From positions 1 through 38,028 of the forward strand of contig JANXYM010000015.1 in the NCBI GenBank assembly GCA_025350045.1: DNA of 38,028 nucleotides, given 5' to 3'. Shown here piece after piece: positions 25,360-34,200 of this stretch. The notes beneath the pieces are model-generated. The model did not search any database. It saw only the letters and a program-made list of their open reading frames with translations, and was not told where the DNA came from. The stretch is from Methanomicrobiales archaeon. GTDB lineage: Archaea > Halobacteriota > Methanomicrobia > Methanomicrobiales > Methanospirillaceae. A program made the position numbers and the translations under genes. Numbering within the stretch: position 1 is the stretch's first letter; the number at the start of each line of letters is the position of its first letter.

Positions 25360-27073
25360 CGCTTCCCTCGTTTCCCTGTCATGGCAGCCGGTACCGGGTG
25401 CCCCCGGGGCGCGGATTTACCCGCTTATTCGAAAGCTCGATACTACCTCTTCCAATGCATACCTGATCCAGACCGACGATGTCATTCTCCTCATTGACCC
25501 CGGTGGACTTGCCGAGCAGGCTGCACAGCTGGCACTGGTGATCGAAGAGTGCCGCAGGGAACATGACCGCCCGGTCTTTGTCTTTCTCACCCATGCCCAT
25601 ATCGATCATTTCCTTGGCACGCAGTGCACTCCTGCATTTGCCCATTCAAAAGCAGCAGTCTTTGCCGTACAGGAGACCGGTGCAGCAGCGCTTGAATGCG
25701 GGGACGGGAAACTGACCCAGGCTGATCTGCTGGGACAGATAATTTCACCGTTCCGGATCGGACTTCCCCTCTTAACGGATGGACGGATCGATTCCTGCGG
25801 TGTGCCGGTATCCCGTACATTCTCAAACGGCGCAACGGTCTCCATAATCCGCAAACCGGCTGCCACCGGTCTTGCACGGGAGCAGATCCGGTTTGGCTCC
25901 GGCCCAGCCCTTGATGTGTACCATACTCCCGGTCACAGCCCTGACAGCATCTGTATACAGATGGGGGGATTGTTGTTTATTGGCGATGTACTCTTTGCCG
26001 CAAACCCGGGTATCGCCGGCATATGCGGATGGGATCAGTCAGCCCTCATCCGCTCTCTCGATGGAATAGAAGCGCTCTTTGCAGACGGGGGAATTGTTTT
26101 TGTCCTGCCGGGCCACGGGCGGGTGATTGCGGCTGCTGATGCAGGGCTGATGTTTGCGGCCATCCGTGCCGATACCCTGGCACTTGAAAATATTGTCGAA
26201 CTCAACCGGGAGCGGGCGATCGAGACGGCTGCGTTTGCCGAAGACTGCATGGAACAGGTCAACGAGCTCTTCACGATCATGGCAGGACGGCTTTACTATG
26301 TCTCATATGTGCTCGAGGAACTCGGGGAAGAGGATGTGGCAGCGGAGGTCAGTCGCTTAATCAAAGGAGATGCAATCGATGAGCTCCTCGAGGCGTTCCG
26401 CTCCTTTGCTGACGAGCACCACAAGGGGAGTGGTGTTTCGATCCACCTTGCGCTCAAAGCAGGCCAGGTTATCACCAAACTCCAGCGATCGTTTGAAGGA
26501 GCAGAACTTGCGCATATCATCGATCCTGCACTTGTCCAGCGGGCAGCCCGGCTCCTCTCGGATTACACCACCATGCTCCGCGGGTTCTGCCCCCCCCGCG
26601 AACTGGAAGAGTGTGACCTGGTCCGGCACCTTGAGGCACTTGTTACCGGTCTCTCGGTTCCTGCCTGTTCGGACGATGATCTCCTCTCCTCTGAGGATGA
26701 TGATTCGACGTTCACCCGGTTACTCCTCCGCAGGATCGGTATGCAGCCCCTGCTGTCCGAGGTTGCATTCTCATTCTCTGCCGGTGAGAAACACCTTGTC
26801 GCCCCCGTCGATCACGACGATCTTACGGATCTGGTCACTTATATACTCGAAGATCTCGTAGGTATTGGCGCTGCTGCTATCGCCCTGCAGATTGCGCGTG
26901 ACGGCAACCGCGCCATCATCACTCTCACCGGGACCGGGTGCACTGATTCGGATTTTCCAAAACCGAAAGGGGGATTTCTCGGGCGACTCTGCGATCGGGC
27001 CGGAGGAACTCTCTCCTGTGCTGTTGATGGTAAAACCCGGGAGTATACGATCAGCCTTGACGGGTTGATCTGA
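25346..27073 (+). CDS. Metallo-beta-lactamase-fold protein fused to a degenerate GHKL-like domain
   Basis: About 575 residues. The N-terminal half is a complete MBL domain: THAHIDH (His83, His85, Asp87, His88), HTPGH (His197), FIGD (Asp214) and LPGHG (His257), so a two-metal site is likely. A helical region follows (about 270-400) and resembles a dimerisation segment. The last 120 residues or so look like a histidine-kinase ATPase domain by layout (LTDLVTYILEDLVGIGAAA, then FLGRLCDRAGGTLS), but the N-box Asn and the DxGxG box are missing, so ATP binding is doubtful. The start is uncertain. TTG at 25346 follows GAGGG and overlaps the STAS stop by 14 nt; no ATG or GTG is available before the domain begins. 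The substrate and role are unknown; co-expression with STAS suggests regulated hydrolase or sensing activity. Confidence 0.78.
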   Translation: MPGGNASLVSLSWQPVPGAPGARIYPLIRKLDTTSSNAYLIQTDDVILLIDPGGLAEQAAQLALVIEECRREHDRPVFVFLTHAHIDHFLGTQCTPAFAHSKAAVFAVQETGAAALECGDGKLTQADLLGQIISPFRIGLPLLTDGRIDSCGVPVSRTFSNGATVSIIRKPAATGLAREQIRFGSGPALDVYHTPGHSPDSICIQMGGLLFIGDVLFAANPGIAGICGWDQSALIRSLDGIEALFADGGIVFVLPGHGRVIAAADAGLMFAAIRADTLALENIVELNRERAIETAAFAEDCMEQVNELFTIMAGRLYYVSYVLEELGEEDVAAEVSRLIKGDAIDELLEAFRSFADEHHKGSGVSIHLALKAGQVITKLQRSFEGAELAHIIDPALVQRAARLLSDYTTMLRGFCPPRELEECDLVRHLEALVTGLSVPACSDDDLLSSEDDDSTFTRLLLRRIGMQPLLSEVAFSFSAGEKHLVAPVDHDDLTDLVTYILEDLVGIGAAAIALQIARDGNRAIITLTGTGCTDSDFPKPKGGFLGRLCDRAGGTLSCAVDGKTREYTISLDGLI

Positions 27074-27157
27074 CCCTTGCGGGAACTCCCGCTCTCTCGA
27101 CCATCATCTTACCCCATTATACCCCTCATATCGTCACTCCAAAGGGAACTATCTGAA

Positions 27158-27970
27158 ATGACCCGAAACGACTCTCCTGAAAAAAACGGTATTCCGCCGC
27201 TTCTCGAATTTCACAATGTCACGGTGATAAAAGGTGATAAGAATGTCCTAAATTCCCTGTCTGTTACTATAAGCGAGGGTGAGCACATCGCGATTCTCGG
27301 CCCCAATGGTGCCGGGAAATCCTCGTTCATCAAAGCGGTAAACCGGGAATACTACCCCCAGCCTGACGATGATGTGGTGTTCCGGATACGCGGGGAGGAG
27401 TTCTGGGATGTCTTTGCCGTGCGTGCCTTTATCGGTATTGTCTCAAACGACCTGCAGTTTGTCTATACGAGAGAGGTATCGGGCAGGGACGTGATCCTGT
27501 CCGGGTTCTTCTCCAGCATCGGGCTCTTCAACCATGCGGTGACTCCTGCAATGGAGGCAAGAACTGATGAGATCCTGACCTTCCTCGAGATCGGGCACCT
27601 GCAGGCACGCCCGATGACCGGGATGTCCTCCGGAGAAGCCCGGCGGTTCCTGATCGGCAGGGCTCTCGTGCACCGCCCGGCCGCCCTCATCCTTGATGAG
27701 CCCACCAACAGCCTTGACCTGCACGCACTTCATACCTTCCGGAACCTGATAAGAAAGATCGCACATTCCGGCACCAGCATCATCCTGGTAACGCACAACC
27801 TGCACGATATTATTCCGGAGATCGATCGCATCATTCTCATGAAGGACGGAAGGTTCACCGGCGACGGCAAAAAGAATAAGATGCTTACCGATCCAGAGAT
27901 CGGCGGATTGTTCAATGTTCCTGTTCATGTCCGGGAAGAGGACGGCTGGTATTATGCTACGGGGTACTGA
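27158..27970 (+). CDS. Soluble ABC-type ATPase (YlmA/ModF-like)
   Basis: A 270-residue ATPase with Walker A GPNGAGKSS, the Q-loop region IVSNDLQFVYTREVSGRDVI, the modified signature MSSGEARRFLIGRAL (Ser-Ser-Gly-Glu instead of LSGGQ), Walker B ALILDEPTNSLDL and the H-loop VTHNLHDI. This resembles the single-domain YlmA/ModF-type ABC proteins, which have no known permease. The ATG at 27158 is chosen; the frame is open from a TTG at 27077. The gene lies 84 nt after the MBL gene on the same strand and may belong to that transcript. No transporter membrane gene is adjacent. Confidence 0.85.
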   Translation: MTRNDSPEKNGIPPLLEFHNVTVIKGDKNVLNSLSVTISEGEHIAILGPNGAGKSSFIKAVNREYYPQPDDDVVFRIRGEEFWDVFAVRAFIGIVSNDLQFVYTREVSGRDVILSGFFSSIGLFNHAVTPAMEARTDEILTFLEIGHLQARPMTGMSSGEARRFLIGRALVHRPAALILDEPTNSLDLHALHTFRNLIRKIAHSGTSIILVTHNLHDIIPEIDRIILMKDGRFTGDGKKNKMLTDPEIGGLFNVPVHVREEDGWYYATGY

Positions 27971-28321
27971 GTAATTCCTGTATCATAACCGCAAAAAAAC
28001 AGGGTCCTCTTCTCTCATGTGGAGAATCACTTACACGATACATCCGAAATACCTTTTTTGTCTTTTTGTACGGATGGGACAAAGTATTGGATCGCATTTT
28101 GATGCATCCCACCTTTTTTGTGGTCGTCACCACTCTTTGTCAGGTCGCTGCTGCGAAAACCCCGGATCCCCAACCGTCACCGATCATCTGCTAATCTCCT
28201 GGATACAGCTCAGGAACCGGACCGTTCAATTATGGCAGACCGGAACTTTTGGACCGGCTGTACCCGCTAAAAAGCATATTGCCCCGGACAGCTCAATAGT
28301 ACACCAGCCTACTGAGGTATC
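27971..28321. other. Intergenic region before the PH-like membrane protein gene
   Basis: 351 nt. T-rich runs at about 28051-28065 (CTTTTTTGTCTTTTTG) can terminate the upstream transcript. GAGGT at 28314-28318 is the ribosome-binding site for the next gene. I see no coding frame, repeat or RNA gene here that I can support. Confidence 0.45.
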
Positions 28322-29995
28322 ATGGACGACCCGTACTTATCCAGCGACGAATCCCTAATCCTGTCCACGCATAATATACTCATCGATGGCGTCTCTCTGG
28401 ACCTGATGCTTACCAGCCGGCGTCTCATTCTTATCGATAATTCCGTTACCCCTTTTCTGCTCCGGAGCATTCCCCTCGAGAGCATCATCACCGTGTTTGC
28501 CGGCACTGATGTGAAGGGGGACCCGATATTCACCGTATCTCATATGGATCCTTCCGGTACCGGTGCCCCGCTCCCTGTGGATTTCATCTTCACCCGGCAA
28601 AAAGGCGGACAGAGAGTAAATGAGTGTAATGAATGGGCAGCAACACTCAGCAATTATGCATCCGGCGTCAGGAATGAGGCACTTTCCTCAGGTACCCTGC
28701 CGTATGATCCGGTGAAGGTCATCCAGCCACGTATGTCGGCCACGTACCGGATCGAGACATTCAGTCCCCGGAGACCGGTGATTGAGGAATATCCGGCAAA
28801 AGAAGAACCCGTCCCGTTACCCGTGCTTCCAAAAACAACGTCGGACAATGAAGTAACCGCAGGGACGGGTGAACATGCACCTCTGGAATCAGCGGAAATG
28901 GTCGAACGATATGACATTTCCCGGTTTCCTCCGGCTGAACCCGAAGAGGTGGAGACGCCGTATGCACAAACACCTGTATTGTCACCCCGGGGAACTCCCG
29001 AAGGGGTAGAGGAAAACGCGGCAATTGCGGATGCACCCGTTACCTGGGCAGGCGCAGTCCGCACGGTAACCCCTTCTTTACCACTCCTTCCTCCGACTCT
29101 GGCTTTGGAAGCAATTCCCGTTATTATGACTGCTGATGTCGAACCCCCGGCTGGGGCCGATCAGATCCATTTGGCTCCTGAAGAACCTGTGAATGTAATC
29201 GTGGCCGATGAAAAAAATGTGGTTTCTGATGTAGCACAGGCATGGGCAGATGCAGTCCGCAGGGTGACAACTCCTCTACCGGTCACGAATGAGGTTTCTG
29301 TATATGAGACCTCACCTGCAGCTGATATGTATGATAACGATCCCACGACAGATTCAGACCCGATCAGCACGACTCCGGAAGGGCCTTTGCCAGAACGTAA
29401 AGACGATATCATCCCGGTGAATTCAATGATTACAGAACTCCCTGCAGGTCAATCCGCTTCTAAAACCGCGCCGGTCCCTGCTGAAAGCTCTCCGGATGCC
29501 CCCTCCCCCCGGAAGATTGCATACCCTCTTATGCCGATCGCTGCAATTGTCGTTATTCTCGCCGTAGTACTTGGAGCAGCGGTCATCGGCTCATTTCCCC
29601 CGCCCGAAACCCGGGTGATATCCCCGCCTGTTGTTGTTACCGATGTCACAATCCAGCCGGTATCCACACCTTTTCCGGCCCCGATACCCGTTGACGGGGT
29701 ATGGGTACGGATCGAATATCCGGGAACCTTTATTGGCGAAGTGGGCAACTCTGAACTCATGCATCCGACCTCTGGCTCCGGAGTCCAGCTCTACAAAATA
29801 CTCTGGAGTGATCGCCTTGTCCAGGTATTCGCCCAGAAGCAGGAAACCAACGGGGACATGCTCACAATCGAAGTCTACCATAACGGGACCCTTCTCAAAC
29901 GCAGTTCAACCCGTGTCCCGATGGGCAGCGTAAAAATCCTTATTGATCCGATCACCGGTCAGCCTCCCGGTATCAGGCATGGAGATATACCCTAG
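28322..29995 (+). CDS. PH-like domain protein with disordered linker, membrane anchor and external domain
   Basis: 557 residues. Residues 1-115 or so form a compact beta-rich domain (LMLTSRRLILIDNSVTPFLLRSIPLESI) resembling bacterial PH/GRAM-like domains. Next comes a long acidic, proline-rich linker (about 125-395) containing a diverged internal repeat, TWAGAVRTVTPSLPLLP and AWADAVRRVTTPLPV. A single membrane helix follows (about 400-425, PIAAIVVILAVVLGAAVIG), then a roughly 130-residue C-terminal domain that should lie outside the cell (WVRIEYPGTFIGEVG onward). GAGGT precedes the ATG by 4 nt. nudC follows after 5 nt. I know this architecture only as a methanogen-type hypothetical; no function is established. 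Confidence 0.75.
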   Translation: MDDPYLSSDESLILSTHNILIDGVSLDLMLTSRRLILIDNSVTPFLLRSIPLESIITVFAGTDVKGDPIFTVSHMDPSGTGAPLPVDFIFTRQKGGQRVNECNEWAATLSNYASGVRNEALSSGTLPYDPVKVIQPRMSATYRIETFSPRRPVIEEYPAKEEPVPLPVLPKTTSDNEVTAGTGEHAPLESAEMVERYDISRFPPAEPEEVETPYAQTPVLSPRGTPEGVEENAAIADAPVTWAGAVRTVTPSLPLLPPTLALEAIPVIMTADVEPPAGADQIHLAPEEPVNVIVADEKNVVSDVAQAWADAVRRVTTPLPVTNEVSVYETSPAADMYDNDPTTDSDPISTTPEGPLPERKDDIIPVNSMITELPAGQSASKTAPVPAESSPDAPSPRKIAYPLMPIAAIVVILAVVLGAAVIGSFPPPETRVISPPVVVTDVTIQPVSTPFPAPIPVDGVWVRIEYPGTFIGEVGNSELMHPTSGSGVQLYKILWSDRLVQVFAQKQETNGDMLTIEVYHNGTLLKRSSTRVPMGSVKILIDPITGQPPGIRHGDIP

Positions 29996-30000
29996 ATATC

Positions 30001-30840
30001 ATGGTCTATACAGCGAAATTATCAACCGGTCAACTGGCCTTTTTGTTTCCCGTACCTGATGCAATCCCGGTACGCGGGGCACTCTGGGTTGTTGTCCGAA
30101 AGAATGAAGTTGCAGTAACTGACGGGAAACAGCCGACAATTTTTTGTACGGAAAAACCGGAAGTGCTGCCAGGTTCTTCCGGGCGTATGCAGTACCTGGG
30201 ACACCAAAAAACCATTCCTTGTTACGCTGCAGAAGTCGCTGCGGGCACAGAACTTCCTCATGGATGGGAATATTCAGGTGTACGGGAACTCTTCGGGAGG
30301 GTGCCGGATGAGGAACTGGCCATAGCCGCTCTCGCCGTCCAGATAATGGACTTTGACCGGACCACGCGGTTCTGCGGACGGTGCGGGGCAAAAACAAGGC
30401 AGTTACGGACTGAACGGGCCAAATTCTGTTCGGACTGCAATCTCATCACCTATCCGCGGCTTTCCCCGGCCATCATCGTTCTGGTCCGGCATGGAGACAA
30501 GATCCTTCTCGCCCGTTCGCCCCATTTCCCCGCAGGTCTCCACAGCACTATTGCCGGCTTTGTAGAACCGGGTGAGAACCTCGAACACGCGGTCCACCGG
30601 GAAGTTTTTGAGGAAGTGGGAATCACGGTAAAAAACATCTGCTATTTCGGCAGCGAGCCGTGGCCTTTTCCCCACTCATTCATGATCGGGTTTGTGGCAG
30701 ACTATGCAGGAGGAGAGATCACCATCGATAATCACGAGATCGTATCTGCAGAGTGGTTTCATCGCGACAACCTCCCCCCGATCCCATCGCCTTTAAGTAT
30801 CTCCCGGGCACTCATCGACCATTGGGTGGAACGCCACTGA
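30001..30840 (+). CDS. nudC: NAD(H) pyrophosphatase / Nudix hydrolase NudC
   Basis: A 279-residue Nudix enzyme that cleaves NAD(H) to NMN(H) and AMP; NudC enzymes also remove NAD caps from RNA. The zinc ribbon uses CGRCG and CSDC (about residues 122-142). The Nudix box is complete: GFVEPGENLEHAVHREVFEEVGI. The NudC-specific signature after it reads SEPWPFPHS, one change from the usual SQPWPFPxS. The N-terminal 110 residues are the usual poorly conserved NudC domain. The gene begins 5 nt after the PH-like membrane gene, so the two are probably co-transcribed. Confidence 0.94.
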   Translation: MVYTAKLSTGQLAFLFPVPDAIPVRGALWVVVRKNEVAVTDGKQPTIFCTEKPEVLPGSSGRMQYLGHQKTIPCYAAEVAAGTELPHGWEYSGVRELFGRVPDEELAIAALAVQIMDFDRTTRFCGRCGAKTRQLRTERAKFCSDCNLITYPRLSPAIIVLVRHGDKILLARSPHFPAGLHSTIAGFVEPGENLEHAVHREVFEEVGITVKNICYFGSEPWPFPHSFMIGFVADYAGGEITIDNHEIVSAEWFHRDNLPPIPSPLSISRALIDHWVERH

Positions 30841-31229
30841 CCTGTATCCTGAACCCCGGCATCTTTCGTGTTCCGGACCCTGGCCGGGGGAAAATGCTTA
30901 ACGCTCATCTGCAAGGGACCGTACGCAGGTCTCCATGATGCCTGGAGCAGGATTGGTATCTATGCTGAGGAACGGGAGTTCTCGTTCAACGGTCCCCACC
31001 GCGAGCTGTACCTTAATGATCCCTGCATGGTTGCAGAACCTGAACTGCTGACTGAATTGCAGATCCCCCTATTGATCCCACCCTGCACACTGCTTGAATC
31101 CGGGAACCTGCTTTTTTGTTTTTTCGCGTGTTTTTGCCGCAGCAAGGCCCCGGTAAGCTCTTTTCGACCAGAAGTGCTATAACACTGTATATAAAATCAT
31201 ATATTCAGGCATATTGTGAGAGTTAAACC
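30841..31229. other. Intergenic region with promoter of the coiled-coil gene
   Basis: 389 nt. TATATAAAAT at 31188-31197 is a strong TATA box for the next gene, with initiation expected near 31215-31220. T-rich runs around 31110-31130 could terminate the nudC transcript. Open frames across 30868-31182 lack any recognisable protein signature and were not called. Confidence 0.55.
31188..31197 (+). promoter_or_regulatory. TATA box of the receiver/coiled-coil gene
   Basis: TATATAAAAT, followed by an A/T-rich stretch. It is about 42 nt before the GTG start, so a short leader is expected. No other gene starts in this direction nearby. Confidence 0.6.
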
Positions 31230-34200
31230 GTGCGAGAGATGGCGATGAATAATCCTCTATCAGATGGAAATGAAAGTGTCATAGATATTTTCGTTTTGGG
31301 CCAGAGTGTAACAGGGACACAAGAGCTTATGGAACAGCTTGAGCACCAGGAATACCGGGTAACCCAGTTTACCGATGGAGTAGCGCTCATCGATACCCTC
31401 CGCTCAGGAAAACCCAATCTGATCATATGTGACACCACCTCCTTTGGGCAGGAGGCGTATGAGTATTGCCGGCAGATCAAATCTGATGACAGCCTCTGGA
31501 TGATTCCGGTCATGATCCTGACCCGCGCATCATCACTGGGTGACCTGTTGTATGTCCTTGACAGCAATGCAGACAATTTTATCGCCCAACCTTATGACTC
31601 TCCCTATCTCCTCTCCCTGATCGAAGGAATGCTCTCGACACCCGTTGAGCGGCAGACTACCGACCAGATCAAAACGCAGTTCAAGATCCAGCACGATGAC
31701 CGGATCTTTGTTGTCACCGCCGACCGCAGGAAACTGCTCGAATTCCTCCTCTCGGCTTTCGAGATTGCCGTCAAGAATTCTGAAGACCTCACTTCCGCCT
31801 GTACTGAACTGCAGTCACTCTCCTGCCGGTTAACAACCCTCGAAAACACCGGCACTGAGAACGAACGGACCATCGGGATGCTCAGTGCAAATATCAGGAA
31901 ACTGGAGCAGGATGAGCGTACCCTCAAAGGAGATCTTGAGGAGACCGAACAGGCACTCGATGAAAAAACTGCCGAAGCCGGACAACTCTTCCGGGATCTG
32001 GGGGATGCCCGGGCACTCCTTGCTGCCTCAGAAGAACATATCCGCATGCTTTTAGAGGAGAAAGAAAAAACGGCTGCCGCTCACGGGTCGGAAACATCCC
32101 TCCTTAATGAACAGGTGTCGTCACTCTCGCAGGAGATCGGTACAAAAACAACGCATCTGGAGGCAGAAAAACAGGCCCGCGAGGAGGAAACAACCCGTTC
32201 GGCGATGCTTGATCTTGCGGTAAAAGAGATAAATTCCCAAAAAGAGCAACTTGAAAATTCCCTCAGGACTCTGACGCATGATAAGGAACAGCTGGTGTCA
32301 GCCTTATCCTCAGAGAAAGACCGGGCCCGGGCTGCAGAAGATGGGATACAGTCGGTGCTGCAGGCAAAAGCACAGTCTGAGCAGGCACTTACACAACGAA
32401 TCAATGAGCACAGGGATGCTTCCCACCAGCAGAGCGATGAAATTCTCCGCCTGAATGCCGATCTCAAAGCCGAAACGATCCGGTATACTTCAGCAGAGAC
32501 GCATCTCGAAGCCCTCCGTCATGAGCTGGAACAATTACGGGCAACCCGTGAAGTAGCCGAGGAATTGCAAAAACGGCAGGCTGATGATCTGCAGGCACGG
32601 TATGACACAACGGTTGCCACCCTGTTTGCACAGGAACGGGAATTAAAGATCCTTAAAGATGAACTTCTGGTGGCTTTGGCTGACGGAGAAAAATCTGCTG
32701 CTTCTGCAGTCTCAGTCACTGCCGTACTCAGCGATCTGCAGGCACAGTATGACACAACGGTTGCCACCCTTTTTGCACAGGAACGGGCGGTAAAGACCCT
32801 CCGGGATGAGCTTGCGCTGGCTCAGGATGACTGCCAGAAAGGTGCAGCATCCCTGGAATCGGTCACAACCGCATTCAATGAGACCCGGGTAGAGATTGAA
32901 GAACGTGAATGGAAGATCCAATCCCTTGAAAAGCAGATCGCCAACGCCGGCATCCAAATGGCAGCAGGCGATGAAAAAACCCGTATTCTTACCACATCAC
33001 TCGAAAGTGTGCAGTCTGCACTGAACAATGAAAAAGAACAGCATGTTGCCCTCAAAGCACAGTTGGATACCGCGATTCGGGAGCGGGATGCAACCCTGCA
33101 GTCGGTTCGTGGTGCGCATGACCAGACAAAAAACGATCTTGACCTGCATAAAAATAATCTTTCGCAGCTGAACTGTGAACTCGAGGCTGCTGCATTGCTC
33201 CGGTCTGCTCTCCAGGGGGACCTCGCCGCATCCTCATCCCGGATCAAAGAGCTGGAGCATGAGCTGAAATCCGCAGTTCTGGGAAAGGACCAGACCGGTC
33301 AAAAGGCCCGTTCAATCGCAGAAGAACTGGAACGTACAAAAGCCGCCTTTAACGAAGCACGTCTGGCATTAGACACTGAAAAAGAACAACATGCTGTGCT
33401 CAGAGATCAGTTGAATGCGGTGATCCGCGAAAAGGAAGAGGCCCTGCAAACGGTTCGCGGTGCGCATAACCAGACAAAAACCGATCTTGATCTGCATAAG
33501 AAAAATCTCATCACGCTGAACAGCGATCTCGAGGCTGCCACCAGACTGTATTCTGTCCTTCTTGCGGATTTCAAGGCTTCATCGTCTCGTATTGACGAAC
33601 TGGAAGGCGAGCTGAATACGGTAATTCAGAGAAAGGACCAGACCGGTCAGCAGGCGCGTTCGCTCTTTGAAGACCTGGAAGAGACAAAAGCGGAACTTGA
33701 GACCGAGAGGAGGATCCGCCGCACGGCAGAACAAAACCTGCTGAAATCTGCACAACTTGCAGGCCGGTTCGAAGGGGACATTGCCCGGTCAACTGCAGAG
33801 CGGGAACAGTTAAAAGTTGCCCTTGAACAGGAGAGGATCCTGCACGCTGCGTCAGAAGAGAAGGTCCGTTTCGCCACCGATGCAAAAGAACATGTTGAGC
33901 ACGAGTTCAGGACCGTGAAAAACGATCGCGAGCGGGACGATGACCTGCGTGCGGCGAAAATCCAGAAACTCAACCAGGATTTCGAGGAGGTGCTCTCCCG
34001 GCAGCGGACCCTCGAACAGAAAGTACAGACTCTCGCGTCCGAGAAAGCAGCCGCAGAAGCCCGGGCTGATGCACTCTCTGATGAGATCCAGCAGGCACGA
34101 ACTGCGCTTGCGGATGAATGGGAAGACCATATGAATGATGAAGAGCGACTCGCTGCTTCTGAAAGGAAAGCAGCGCAGATGGCACAGTCCCTCTCTGGTA

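Noticed and set aside
27971-28321. Possible tRNA or small RNA in the gap
   Set aside because: No T-loop consensus (GGTTCRANTCC) or convincing cloverleaf found by eye.
32586-33714. CRISPR array as an explanation of the direct repeats
   Set aside because: The units are long, in frame, adjacent and encode heptad coiled coil; there are no short repeats with unique spacers.
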